Both the position numbers and the translations under genes were made by a program. From contig NC_069110.1 of NCBI RefSeq assembly GCF_947172395.1, positions 1,922,001-1,986,000 on the forward strand: 64,000 nt of DNA, read 5' to 3'. Positions 44,531 through 55,887 of the stretch are shown one piece after another. Numbering within the stretch: position 1 is the stretch's first letter; every line of letters begins with the position of its first letter. This stretch comes from Bicyclus anynana. Taxonomy: Eukaryota > Arthropoda > Insecta > Lepidoptera > Nymphalidae. The notes under the pieces are model-generated. The model saw only the letters and a program-made list of their open reading frames with translations. It made no database searches and was not told the origin of the DNA.

Positions 44531-44806
44531 CTAAGACGTTTTATTAAATATTAAATTATTTATTTAAATTACTTTGCTCATAGAGAACATTAAAAAGTAG
44601 ATCCAAAATAAAATATTTTTATTATGCGAGAAAGTAGCGGGAATTTGGGATAATACCTTTATCCCAATTGATCAAGGATTATTGGAAAAATCTTTATAAG
44701 AGCGATTATATAAGGGGAAAAATATAAAAACGATAAAAACTTCAGGGCGATTTGTAATAAATCTCAGAAAAATAAGATCTGAAATTCCTAGTAAGAATTG
44801 TACATT

Positions 44807-44967
44807 TTTAGGGTTCCGTAGTCAACATACATATTTTTGCCATGTCTTTTTGTCCATCTATCAGTGGTTTACCTCTGAGACTATTACCTTATACTAGAAA
44901 GCTGTAATTTAGCATTTACGGAACCCTACACTGTTCGTGGCCTGATACGTACTTGGCCGGTTTTTAT
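44807..44967 (-). mobile_element. repeat family F, short copy with both ends
   Basis: Left TTAGGGTTCCGTAGTCAAC, right CGGAACCCTACACTGTTCGT then GCCTGATACGTACTTGGCCG. At 161 bp it defines both termini; the 41.5 kb copy has the same ends with more internal DNA. Confidence 0.65.
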
Positions 44968-45218
44968 TAATATTAACGTGATTTACGGGTATGGTCCGTA
45001 GTATACATATATTTAATATTTACCTACATTACAGTAAGCGGTAACTACGTCACATGTTTGTACTATTGTTTAGTTTAACAATAATAATTGGTAATTACAC
45101 ATACGACCTACCTACCTACGAGTATAAGGAATAAGTATCTGCGAGTACTGTTGTGTTTTTCCCTAATCATGAACGAATACGAGTACCTACTTCGATAGCT
45201 TAGTATAATTTTATTAAT

Positions 45219-45525
45219 TACCCACTGCGCCACGGCCGCGTGGCGCAGTGGGTAGTGACCCTGCTTTCTGCATCCACGGCCGTGGGTTCGATTCCCACAA
45301 CTGGAAAATATTTGTGTGATGAACATGAGTGTTTTCCAGTGTCTGTGTGTATTTATACATTATATAAGTATTTATATGTAGTATATAATTGTATATTAAT
45401 ATTATAATATCAACTATCTTAGCACCCATAACACAAGCTACTCTGTATGCTTACTTTGGGGCTAGATAGTGATGTGTATTGTTTAAGTATATTTATTTAT
45501 TTATTTATTATTTATTTATTTGTTT
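45219..45525 (+). mobile_element. SINE family C with fold-back 5' end
   Basis: tRNA-like head CGTGGCGCAGTGGGTAGTGA (box A) and box B GGGTTCGATTCCC, then CACAACTGGAAAATATTTGT, a body ending TTTGGGGCTAGATAGTGATG, and an ATTT-rich tail. Preceding the head is its own reverse complement: arms 45219-45234 and 45239-45254 (16 bp, no mismatch, 4 nt loop). Confidence 0.9.
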
Positions 45526-45693
45526 CGAATTAATTTCCTAACATTCCGTGTCAATTGTTGGCTGTAATAGGCTAGTTGACACTTTCTTTTTAAATAGTCA
45601 CAAATACTAATTATATAATATTTGACTAGTTTGGAAAAATATTTTTCATATTGTTTTTTTTTTGATTACATGAAAATTTAAGGTTTTAAATAT

Positions 45694-45775
45694 GTTTTTG
45701 ACAATACGAGCCAGAACGCCTGTCGGCCATGATGGTCTATATTTGAACTGTTTCATGACGTCAATAAAACATATC
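45694..45775 (-). mobile_element. MITE family M4, partial
   Basis: GTTTTTGACAATACGAGCCA, GGCCATGATGGTCTATATT and TTTCATGACGTCA align with the start of the 37371 copy. Confidence 0.6.
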
Positions 45776-46869
45776 CCTTACAAACGGAGCGTTTCACAAA
45801 AATATTAGTAAGCAAACAATAAATATATTAGTAAGTAAATAAATATGTAAACGAACCAGGAATTGAACCCATGATTACACTACAAAACCACTGGATAAAA
45901 GAGGGGGTTTAAATTATAGCCTATTAAACACAAATAATGTGGGTTTGAATTGGTAAAATAGTTTAGTAGATCCAAAGAAAATACCCCGCAAACTCTCTCT
46001 CTTTAAAATATTAATAATATATAAATGTTAATTATATTTTGTATATTACATTGCATCATATAGACTTAGGTTAGGTAACTGTTTGTCAACATAATTGTTT
46101 TTTTCTGATTGTACGGAATTTGCGGAATATATATTCTGTGATTGTTTGCAAACAATTTTCAAAATGGCGTCGTCGGTTATGAGGAAACATTAATGTTTCA
46201 GCTGCTGATTGAATTACAGCGCAAGAATGAATAATAGTTTATAATTTTCCGATGACATGCAATTAAGTTTTGTACACTTAACAAGTACGCATTACGACCG
46301 ATATAGGTGGTAATTGATGAATAGACACTGTTACACTAATATCAAAAATGAGAACAACTATTGAACTAATAAAAGCTACTTGATAACCCGGAAAGCCCAC
46401 GCGGGATTTGTAAAAACCATAACTTCAAACGAACGGTGGAGAGGGCGTCGGTAGTGTAGTAATAAAGGAATTTTAATGATTTTATGTAAATTACAATAAT
46501 GCATGATTTTTGAAAGAGTTGCTGTTGAGTTCATTGGCGGCTATTTACAGCATACCTGCCTGCCTAATCGGTGGTAAAGTTACTTATCACTACATACAGG
46601 AAAACCGGACATTTGAAAAATGCTTGTAAACTAAGCCTAGGTACTTGAATAATTAAATGAATTTTAATAATAATAATAATTTAATTCAGCCAAAAAAACA
46701 TAAAATATTTAGGAGAAAACATGAGACTTAATACTAACTTAATACTAAGGCTTCGGCTGAATGGGGCGCTGCCTCAGCTCTATGCTACAGCTAAATAACT
46801 GTAGCGCTGATTTTCAGGCATGACCGCAGGGTGAGCTCACTCATTTTGAATTTCAATTCGGGAAATAAA

Positions 46870-47047
46870 TCTTAATATATAAATGCAAAAGGTCATTCAT
46901 CACGAAATCTCGAAAACCGCTGGACGTATAGATGAAAAGTAGCAGGGAGATGGTCTATAGTTAGTATGTATCCGCTAAGAACGAATTTTGCGATAAGGCC
47001 AGATTAAAGAGGGTATAAGGGAGGATGAAGTCGCGGGCGACTGCTAG
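46870..47047 (+). mobile_element. Helitron-like element
   Basis: Begins TCTTAATATATAAATGC between A and T, contains CGAAAACCGCTGGACG and ends GATGAAGTCGCGGGCGACTG then CTAG. Confidence 0.75.
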
Positions 47048-47491
47048 TAACATAATAAAATGACGAAAATCATGAAATATTACGCAATCGTAAGAGTAAA
47101 ACAAGTACCTATAAGTTTATTATCCCTATGAGGCGGAACTTAAAGTAAGCCGTCCGGATGATGATGATGAAGGCTTCATGTGAACTCTCTAAATAAAATA
47201 ATCCAGCAAATTGTCTTTGAAACCTCAGAGAAATCAATGAGCAAATAAACCATGAATCCTCCTCTTCCAATCGATAATAAAACCGTAGGCTTTCATGGTA
47301 TATTTAGATGCTAAGAACATTTGAAAGAGCCATTGTATTCTTGAGTATTGCTCTAAATAATTACGTCACTACAGTATGAATAAGCAATATTTTGTACGTG
47401 ATACCATTTATGGGAAAGTATATTTTGTTGTACATGTGACATTATATAATTTTCGGATGTCACTTTTCACGCTTTTCCCGTGTCCATTAAG

Positions 47492-47932
47492 GAATTTAGT
47501 GATGACGTGTGTAATAGAAAGGTAACTCACAAAATGTTTTATCTTTACATTAACATATTATCTTCGAAATGCGAGAGTGACAAATTTTTTTTTTTAATCA
47601 CTCCTATACAAATTATAAAATAAAGAGAATTCTGGATTAACCATTTAGTGAAGACGTGTGTAATAGACAGGTAACACAGAAAATGTTTTATCTTTACATT
47701 AACATATTATCTTCGAAATGCGAGAGTGACAATTTTTTTTTTTTAATCACTCCTATACAAATTATCAAATAAAGACAATTCTGGATTAACCATTTAGTGA
47801 AGACGTGTGTAATAGACAGGTTACTCACAAAATGTTTTATCTTTACATTAACATATTATCTTCAAAATGCGAGAGTGACAATTTTTTTATTCACTCTTAT
47901 ACAGATTTGAAAACAAAGACAATCAGGATTAA
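47492..47932. repeat. three-unit 149 bp tandem repeat
   Basis: Units start near 47492, 47641 and 47790 with TTTAGTGAAGACGTGTGTAA (GATGACG in the first). Each contains AAATGTTTTATCTTTACATT and AATGCGAGAGTGACAA with a T-run of varied length. Units 1 and 2 are nearly identical; unit 3 is slightly shorter. AT-rich, no coding. Not a CRISPR: there are no distinct spacers. Confidence 0.95.
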
Positions 47933-48124
47933 CCATTAGAAACATGCAAAATCTCTAAACAAGCGATGGAAGTTTTCCACTTCAAATTCCTCAAAATAGA
48001 TGACACTCGAGGCGGACCTATCGTTTGACAACTGCGCTATGCAAAACTTCATATCTTTATGTATATCTGTACATAAGAACACATACATACATACAAATAA
48101 ATAAAACTGTCTTTTTGTAAAATA

Positions 48125-48423
48125 AAAGAAGGTAAAGGTTTTAAAGTTATAAGGGGGTAATCTCTAGATCTACTGAACCGATTTTCTTTCATCTGGATTT
48201 AACCGTCTGCTAATATACTATGAAATTTATTAAATAAAAGAAATATTTGATTTTTTGTTTGTATTGAATAAGTTTAGAAACTACTGGATCGATTTGAAAT
48301 AATAATTCATCATTAAAATCCTATTCGTAATTATTCCTGCCGAACATAGGCCATGAAAAATATAAAATATAGTATTCCCACGGGAAAGGGAACTACACGA
48401 CTAAAACCGCATGCCGCAGATAG
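48125..48423 (+). mobile_element. Helitron-like element, diverged
   Basis: GTAATCTCTAGATCTACTGA then ACCGATTTTC parallels 14550-14580; it ends TAGTATTCCCACGGGAAAGG and CCGCATGCCGCAGATAGTAT, near the expected CTAGT end. Start uncertain. Confidence 0.5.
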
Positions 48424-48635
48424 TATATAATAAAGCACACACAGTCGCTATTCAAAGTTTCTCTTCGCGCAAGGTTTAAGTTTGAATGCTAATTCGGTCA
48501 CATTTTACCTGCGCGTTCACTTTTACTAACAATGGGGCTTAGCAACCCCATGTAGTTCAAACTGGGACCCTTCGTTAATGTACGAGTAGTTAGGTTTAGT
48601 TTAGGTTAAAGATTGTAACAAAAAATATATATCCA

Positions 48636-48812
48636 CTAGCTGTCGCCGCGGGGTTTCACTCGTGTGTTTCCCGTTCCCGTATGAATACGGGGATAATATA
48701 TAGCCTTCCTCGATAAATGGGCTATCTAACACTAGCTACCAGTAGTTCCTGAGATTAGCGCATTCAATCAAACAAACAAACAAACTCTTCAGCTTTATAA
48801 TATTAGTATAGA
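48636..48812 (-). mobile_element. Helitron (Lep1-like), 177 bp
   Basis: Reversed: TCTATACTAATATTATAAAG at the start, ...CGACAGCTAG at the end, between A and T. AATACGGGGATAATATATAG and TTCCTCGATAAATGGGCTAT are the shared interior. Confidence 0.9.
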
Positions 48813-49002
48813 TAGTGATTTATGGTGTAAGTTTATCTACAAATAACTAGAAAAGTTAAAACAATGGAAATTAATTACGAGTAGGACGCGTAACAATACG
48901 TTGATATGTATAATATTATTTATGGGTATGTCTGTGATTTCAAAATAACTTTCTTCTCAAGCGCATATAGTTATTTACGCGGTAACAAAACGCAAACAAG
49001 CT

Positions 49003-49190
49003 TTTTTAAGAATTTGGCTGTATATGTGTCTGTTTGTCAGGAATTATCTTTGGAACAGCTGGACCGATATTTATAGTGCTTTTATTGAAAGATACAGGAG
49101 GCTATAGAACAATACAAAACGGAAAAAATCATGGTTCCCGCGGGATTTGTAAAAATCTTAATATAACGCGTACGACGTAGCGGGCGGCCA
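49003..49190 (+). mobile_element. possible old Helitron copy
   Basis: ACAGCTGGACCGATATTTAT, GGTTCCCGCGGGATTTGTAA and ACGACGTAGCGGGCGGCCAT resemble diverged Helitron interior and 3' hairpin. Termini not clean. Confidence 0.4.
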
Positions 49191-49497
49191 TAAGTATTAC
49201 AGAAAAGTTTATTTTACTTTCATTCTTACGTCTTCTATTAAGATTAATAAATAGTGATTAAGTTTTATTAAAATATTAATAATACATAATAGTTATGTTA
49301 ATCGCGTTGATATATTATCATGAATCATAAGAATACATATGCATTTCCATTATAATATAGCCGTTAGCGTTAACGTAAGGAGACGTTAAGTTAACGTTTG
49401 AAACTAAATGCCAACACCCGCGTAGTTCACACATTTTTGACTCCAATACAGTTGGTTTCCAAAATGTAAAATCTTATACAATATCACGATTCACGTA

Positions 49498-49607
49498 AAA
49501 AAACAAAATCAAAATTGAAATTCATTAATTTCAAGTAGGCTTAGTTTACAAGCACTTTTGAAACGTCAAGTTTGACAATTTGTTATGACTCTACCACTAG
49601 TTCGAAA
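49498..49607 (-). mobile_element. LINE-tail repeat family E, reversed copy
   Basis: AAATCAAAATTGAAATTCAT, TTTCAAGTAGGCTTAGTTTA, GAAACGTCAAGTTTGAC and GACTCTACCACTA: the reverse complement of 28505-28601 and slightly longer in the middle. Confidence 0.7.
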
Positions 49608-49922
49608 GTTAGGTTCGGCCAAGAAGAGCCGTAAATAAAATCAACAGCTCAATGTAACCTAAGAATGTAACGTAAGAAGTCCTAGTGCGTTTATTTTCAA
49701 ATAGGTATCAATATCGTGCCACGTAAAAAGAGCGCTGACGGTTTTGCTAAAAATTTGATACAAAATGTATGTATACTACACAGCATACCTGTTCAAATAT
49801 AGACAAGCTTCAATCAATACAAATAATAAGTCACAATCAGACTTTTCATTTTTCCTATGACCAATCTACTGCTGCTAAGTTTAGCAACTTGTTGTATGCA
49901 AAACAGTATCTACAATCTCCGT

Positions 49923-50110
49923 AACTGGAAAACGTTTATCTGATGATCATGATTTTCAGTGTTTCAAGTGTTTATGTACATTTCTATTATATGTATTTAA
50001 GTAAAGTATACTACAAAACTGCTTATCAGTAATAATATTAGTACTTTTGGCGCAAGCTTGTTTTAGGGCTACATTGTTGTGTAGTATTTTTCAAGTGTAT
50101 AATAAAAATA
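49923..50110 (+). mobile_element. SINE family C, 5' truncated and diverged
   Basis: GTAACTGGAAAACGTTTATC, GTGTTTATGTACATTTCTAT and TTTTAGGGCTACATTGTTGT follow the order of the 45.3 kb copy. Box A and B are missing. SINE A starts about 20 bp downstream. Confidence 0.7.
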
Positions 50111-50130
50111 ATGTAATGTATTATTTATGT

Positions 50131-50433
50131 GAGCCGTGATAGCCCAGTGGATATGACCTCTGCCTCCGATTCTGGAGGGTGTGGGTTCGAATCCGGTCCG
50201 GGGCGTGCACCTCTAACTCTTTAGTTGTGTGCATTTTAATAAATTCAAATATCACGTGTCTCAAACGGTGAAGGAAAACATCGTGAGGAAATCTGTATAC
50301 CAGAGATTTTTCTTAATTCTTAGCTTGTGTGAAGTGAGCCAATCCGCACTGGGCCAGCGTGGTGGACTATTGGCCTAACCCCTCTCACTCTAAGAGGAGA
50401 CTCGAGCTCTGCAGTGAGCCGAATATGGGTAGA
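50131..50433 (+). mobile_element. SINE A, full length
   Basis: GAGCCGTGATAGCCCAGTGG (box A), GGTTCGAATCC (box B), TCACGTGTCTCAAACGGTGA, GGCCAGCGTGGTGGACTATT and end GAGCCGAATATGGGTAGATA. A good reference for the family: about 300 bp with intact tRNA-derived promoter boxes for RNA polymerase III. Confidence 0.95.
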
Positions 50434-50439
50434 TAATTA

Positions 50440-51460
50440 ATGTTTATGTTAGACAAGTGCATTTCTATGTTAAGTTCAAGTGCGCGCGATATAAGTGTGA
50501 CGCTGCTACATTGTCTGAATTGTGATGTATTTATTGTCATTACTTATTGCTGCTATCTGCCGTTTTTACATTAAGTATATTTTTTATTGCACGAAATAAA
50601 TATTCATGGAGTATGGACTATATTCGCACTCGTTCGCATGTATTAATTAAACGGTGCGTATGTTTATTAAAGCCATCGTTCTGTTTATGTGACACGATTT
50701 ATATCTGTAAGTTTTCTTTTTGTAGGACTTAATTATACATTCAATGGGTTCTTTTTGGTTGTAGGTGTAAATAATATAAATTAAATCGCAAAGCATTGTT
50801 TTTCTGTAAATTGAACTGTCAAGATTATCTAAAAGGAATGTTAGCTATTCTGAAAATAAGTAGGTAGGTACTTCTATAGGTAATGAGTTAGGTATTTCCT
50901 TGTTAGGTCTGAAATAAGTTGTTTTACAAAGTCAACGTTATCACGACTGGTACCTAGGTATATTACATTATCACGAAAATTGTTGTTAAGTTTATCAATT
51001 CTCGTAATATTCGTACATTAATCGAAACAATAAGAAAACACTTAAAATATTTACAGACAGTTTAATCGCACAGCACCTGAAATTCAGTCGATACACGGAA
51101 AATACATGAAAAAAATTCGCAAAGAAAACCTGAAAAAAATAGCAGAAGAAAACACGTCGGAAATCACTTTTTTGTTTGGATATTGTTTGAATGTTTGTTT
51201 CTATAATGAATAATATAAAATTAAGACCAAAATTTTCATTCAACGTTAGAAATAAAACCAAAATAACTCACCTTAAACACCGCCGGCGCCAGTGGTATGG
51301 CCGCTTGGTTGTGGAGTTGTTTTTTCGACATTTTCCGATCTTCCCCAGTCCACGTCTAAAGAAATTAATACACAAAACGTATGCAAAATGTATAAAATTT
51401 TCTCTATATTTAATTCAGCAAATCCGTCGCTGAAAGCGTGTTAAGACGTCAAATGCTCCG
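50440..51460. other. AT-rich unique DNA
   Basis: No repeat family recognised. Frames at 50995-51261 (minus) and 51191-51433 (plus) overlap and show no motif. Confidence 0.4.
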
Positions 51461-51461
51461 A

Positions 51462-51827
51462 ACACGCGCTACTGAATCAACCAATAAATTTCCGTTGGCC
51501 GTCTTGGTGAATTTTTTTGACCGCCGTATGACTAATAGTTTACAGCTCTTTTAGTTCGCGACATAAAGTTCGTACGACCGCGTGTACGTGTTTCCACTGT
51601 TGCGGTCAAGTCGGCAATGAAGTAACGTAGGTAACAGTACAGTGAGGCGCTCGGTGGGACGCTTCGAATAGTTTTCGTTTCGTCGAGGCGGCCGAGGAGA
51701 GCCGAGGTGATGGCGCCGAGGCAACCAGTGACGCCATCTTGGAACCAGCGTCGAGGATTGCAAGGACGTCGACGGTGTGACGTCACTACCTCAATTGGCA
51801 AGCGCAAGTTTGAAGCTGAATTGTTTT
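51462..51827 (+). promoter_or_regulatory. CpG-rich putative promoter and first exon
   Basis: CpG-dense DNA in AT-rich surroundings, with a CCAAT box (51481), a CGCCATCTTGG YY1-like element (51732-51742) and a perfect TGACGTCA cAMP-response-type site (51778-51785). A splice-donor-like TTTTGTAAGT follows at 51824-51833. Read on plus, this fits a non-coding first exon ending near 51827 with the gene body beyond the window. The minus frame 51532-51807 is open, so the opposite orientation is possible. No coding exon confirms either. Confidence 0.4.
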
Positions 51828-52616
51828 GTAAGTTTCAGAATGAGAATTATTAGTTCGACGCACGGATTCACTAGTTGTTGATCCGCGGTTTTCCACGCTA
51901 CAAATGTTTATGGCGGATACATTGTTAATCACCGTAATGTTGTTTGTAATGTAGAGACTACGATCAAAAAGGCTTATACAATAGGTAATAAGGTAGGTAA
52001 ATGAATACCGAAAAAGTTGCTTACATTGTTTTTTGAAAAAAATGTTCAATTTATGAATGTTTATTTCATTAATAACTATATTATGTATCTAGTTTTTCCT
52101 GATAGTTTCTAAAATATTTGTCTTCGGTAGTAGTTACTGACTTTAAATAGATTTATAGACAGATTTGACATTTCAAAAGCGCATAAACAGTAAGCTTATT
52201 AGAAACTAACAGACAACCACGACTTCGTCTGCGTGAAATTCAGTTTTTTAGAAATCCCATGGAAGCATCGGATTTTTTCGATATTAAAAGCAACTAATCA
52301 CCTCCGCTACGTTCCAGTAAAAGTTCCAAGCGGTTTAGCCTTTCTAAAGGTAAGCCCGACAAACAGACAGACGAAAATTGTAAAAAAAAGTCATTTATAT
52401 TTTAGTAAGTATCGTGTAAAAAGCTTTAGGCACACAAGAAAACACTTTGAAATCACAGACGACAATCAATTTTATTTATATGTTGTATTTATCAACGAAT
52501 TTAGATTTTAATAAAATATAAAAACCCTCATACCTACTTCAATTAAATTTACATACATACTTATATAAAATTCGTGTATTGTTGACCCTCATTAAAGCCA
52601 CATAAATATATTTAAA
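51828..52616. other. no repeat or exon recognised
   Basis: AT-rich. If the 51.5 kb block is a first exon on the plus strand this would be intron. The stretch ACGACTTCGTCTGCGTGAAA near 52218 is a Helitron-end-like scrap. Confidence 0.35.
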
Positions 52617-52764
52617 TCTTATATATAAAATTCTCGTGTCACAATGTTTGTTCTCATACACCTCCGAAACGGCTAGACCGATTCTTATGAAATTTTAGGG
52701 GAAAGGTAGGGTAAGGAGAGGGAAGTGCACATAAATCAAAGCGAAGCTTGACCGGGTCCGCATG
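52617..52764 (+). mobile_element. Helitron-like element, short
   Basis: Starts TCTTATATATAAAATTCTCG, contains CACCTCCGAAACGGCTAGAC and ends AAGCGAAGCTTGACCGGGTC then CGCATG where CTAG is expected, a decayed end. The same 3' type is at 59.67 kb. Confidence 0.7.
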
Positions 52765-53796
52765 TACTTATATAAAATCCGTTCAAACAATAGTTATTCG
52801 GTATACTAGCAGGTGAAAGGTAAAACTAACTAGCTTCTATCTTCTTCTAACTTCAATAGAATACTCTAGAAAACTGTCACTATGAAGTGATTTTATACCT
52901 GACTAGAACTAGCATTCGAACAGTTCTTCTCAAAGTGTGTGACTCGCATTAGCTACGTACGGCCTTTAAAATGTGGTAAAATATAAATGGATAAAATAGA
53001 ACATAGACAAAATAAATAAAAAAATCCTATATTGATTTAATAATTTTAATAAACGTATATTAATATGGGCTTAATAACCAGTGCACTGAAAAACCAACTG
53101 TGTTTTTGTTATACTTTGGTTAACTTAATTTCATTTTATTTAAATTATAAAATATATATAAAAAATAATAATTAAAGATATTCAAATATAAAACCATAAA
53201 AGGACGTTTTGTTAAAAACGATAATTATTATTATGTAGGTGAATTCAAGACGTGAGCGAAGTTGTTTGAGAACCTATGACATAAAAACCCAAGAAACTGT
53301 GTAACTGTCCTTAACCATTTAACGAGAATTTAAGCCGGTAAAGAACGGAACCGATTCTATGGAAAATTGCGAAAGCAGCTTTACCCTTTAGGTAATAAAC
53401 CACAATTTTGTCTGAATGGCGCATAAAAGCGAGCAATATTTCCGTTTGTTTGTATGAAACCGACCCTTAGTCATCATGTTGACTATAAATAGAGCGTTAT
53501 CTAAGTCAATTTGGTCAAAAACACTCGCCTTCAGGTAATGTTACACAAGAAGTTGCAATACATCACTACAGCGCGGGGCCACGAGTTTCCCACAAGCACG
53601 ATTTGCAGCGATGTTCGTGTAAAAAAATAAATATTTATTTTTCGATATTGATATTGATAGATAGATTGATAAAAGTTTTTGAACTTGTAGTTCAAATTAG
53701 CTTTAAATCACAATTGTAATGTTTATTTGAATAGTGAGGAACTCAACACTGGATTCATGTACGCGACTTTGAGTTAAGAAAGGGTCATACCTCATT
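52765..53796. other. AT-rich unique DNA
   Basis: No element recognised; TATTGATATTGATAGATAG simple sequence near 53645. Confidence 0.4.
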
Positions 53797-53973
53797 AGTT
53801 TGCATTGCATCGTTGCAGCAGACCGACGCTTTGTATACCACACCTGCGTTGCATTGACGTACCACGTCGCAGCGTAAAAAGACGACGCACGCACCCATTT
53901 AGTCTCAACAATGCATATTTATAATGCAATGCAAAATAAATGAGCACTATCCAAAAGGTTAGCAAATCAACCC
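53797..53973 (+). mobile_element. dispersed element family M6, second copy
   Basis: GTATACCACACCTGCGTTGC, CGCACGCACCCATTTAGTCT and CAACAATGC parallel 14200-14300. SINE A has inserted just downstream (53987); TTGCGATGTTACAACGGGAC at 54249 may be its continuation. Confidence 0.5.
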
Positions 53974-53986
53974 AACACAAAGTTTT

Positions 53987-54187
53987 CGTTATCAACCCAT
54001 ATACGGCTCACTGCTGAGCTCGAGTCTCCTCTCAGAATGAGAGGGGTTTGGCCAATAGTCAACCACGCTGGCCCAATGCGGATTGGCAGACTTCACACAA
54101 GCAGAGAATTAAGAAATCCTCTGGCGTGCAGGTTTCCTCACGATGTTTTCCTTCACCGTTTGAGACACGTGATTATTTAATTTCTTT
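53987..54187 (-). mobile_element. SINE A, 5' truncated, with target duplication
   Basis: Reversed 3' two-thirds of SINE A, from ATCAACCCATATACGGCTCA to ACACGTGATTATTTAATTTC. Flanked by AACACAAAGTTTT at 53974-53986 and 54188-54200, an exact 13 bp target duplication. A clear case of target-primed reverse transcription with 5' truncation. Confidence 0.95.
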
Positions 54188-54866
54188 AACACAAAGTTTT
54201 AATGGCATGTATTTAAATATAATTATGGAGAACGAGGCAGCGTCGACTTTGCGATGTTACAACGGGACGGAACGCACTAATTGAGCATCGCTCTAACGTC
54301 TACTATAATGCCGAAGTGCCATCCAAAAATGGACACAGAGAGTGGCAGTCACTGGAGATAAGTGCCTACATTCTGTAACAGCGCTGTAACATCGTGCGTA
54401 TCCATGGCTACTTCAAATAAATGAAATGAAATGAAAATACTCTTTATTGTACACCGAAAATTATAAAAATAAAGAATACAAAAGCAATAAAATAAGTTGA
54501 TACAATAGGCTAATACTATCAAATATTTATCAGTGAAATTTTAATTTTGACTTGTTAGCTAAATACTAATTAGACGTGTTATAAGAGTAAAAATACGTCG
54601 ACGAGTGTAAAATAGCGAAATTGCGCCCCACAGCAAAACGCAACCGCTGGCAGGATCAGCTGTCGCTACATGCGCAGCCGTGGCCCGAGGATTGCACAAA
54701 AGATGAAACACATTACCTGCGAGCGATAACGAGTCCTCCGTCACTCAAACGTGACATATCATGATCAATAATGTTGCATGTGATGGTATTTCTAATATTT
54801 AATAAAATTTCCACGTACCGGAACACCGAATCAATGTAAGAGAATTACAATAGTAATAACCTCGGC

Positions 54867-54929
54867 ATAGGTCCCGCGATGTTCACTAAGTAAACGTTTG
54901 CTTTACTTAGTGAACATCGCGGGACCTAT
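54867..54929. repeat. perfect 28 bp hairpin with 7 nt loop
   Basis: Arms 54867-54894 and 54902-54929 are exact reverse complements (outer end ATAGGTCCCGCGATGTTCAC). Not part of a known repeat here. Confidence 0.95.
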
Positions 54930-55218
54930 ATAACCTATGGTTACTCTTTCAGATCGACGGCGTAGGTGCGCAGAATAGGTTGAGCATAAAAATGTAACGC
55001 TTTCATACCGGGGGTTATATATAAAAACTCGATTCTTAAGGAGTAAACCCCGAAAAAAACTTGCGACAGTCCATAGACAAGCTTGCGCTGGCCTCTCTGT
55101 TTAGTAGAATAAATAAATGGTTATAATATGCTGCTATCGGACCTAGTCATGCTTCGACAGTTACGCAACTAACAAATCGCAAGAAAGCTATTAGCAACCA
55201 GCTAAAAGTCTACATATA

Positions 55219-55419
55219 CTAGCTGACGCCTCGTGGTTTCACCCGCATGGTTCCCGTTTCCGTAGGAATACGGGGATAATAATAAAGCCTATAGCCTTCC
55301 TCGATAAATGGGCTATCTAACACTGAAAGAATTTTTCAAATCAGACCAGTAGTTCCTGAGATTAGCGCATTTAATCAAACAAACAAACAATCTCTTCAGC
55401 TTTATAATATTAGTATAGA
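55219..55419 (-). mobile_element. Helitron (Lep1-like), 201 bp
   Basis: Reversed: TCTATACTAATATTATAAAG ... ACGAGGCGTCAGCTAG, between A and T. The full-length interior TTCCTCGATAAATGGGCTAT and ACACTGAAAGAATTTTTCAA are intact. Confidence 0.92.
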
Positions 55420-55609
55420 TATATTGTTTCCTTCGAAATAAAAATAAAATGAGAATTAATAAATTAATGCCACTGTGAATGTACTGTGTCTAAGCAATTC
55501 AACGATGTACCAAGTTAACTTACAGTATGTTTGTTTACTTCAGTTACAAATTAGCATTTGACTGTTGTTTCATCCGATAGTGGCTCCCTAATTTGGTACG
55601 GGCCGAATA

Positions 55610-55675
55610 TTTTTTTTATTTACAAACTAATTAACACCTGACTGAGATATCATCTGATGTTAAGTGACAATGTCG
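55610..55675 (-). mobile_element. LINE/SINE B-type tail fragment
   Basis: TTTACAAACTAATTAACACC then GAGATATCATCTGATGTTAA, the same tail type as 44.28 kb and related to the SINE B tail. Confidence 0.45.
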
Positions 55676-55837
55676 TCTTTAGTTTCGAGTTAAAAATCAT
55701 TTATTTTCCTGTGTTAAATTAAAAATATTGAAATACTCTCATGGTTTTTGCTAGAATAACGACCATTTATATCAGAAATTCATACTAGAAAAAGGCTGAA
55801 TTTCTTAATTCTCGGATTGATTTATAGGATATAATAA

Positions 55838-55881
55838 ACCAGCAAAAGCCCCGCGGTTTCACTCTCGTAGTTCCCGTTCCC
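55838..55881 (-). mobile_element. Helitron 3' end cut by a SINE A
   Basis: CCCCGCGGTTTCACTCTCGT then AGTTCCCGTTCCC is the reversed 3' part of a Lep1-like Helitron; it stops where the SINE A tail starts at about 55888. Confidence 0.65.
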
Positions 55882-55887
55882 AAGAAA

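Noticed and set aside
47492..47932. CRISPR array
   Set aside because: Three long near-identical tandem units with no unique spacers, in a eukaryotic genome.
50131..50210. tRNA gene
   Set aside because: Box A and B are present, but they belong to the SINE A head; no cloverleaf with an acceptor stem is formed. The same holds for the heads of SINE B, C and D.
51532..51807. Minus-strand 91-codon frame in the CpG-rich block
   Set aside because: No known domain; open frames are expected by chance in GC-rich DNA. Kept only as an alternative orientation for the putative promoter.
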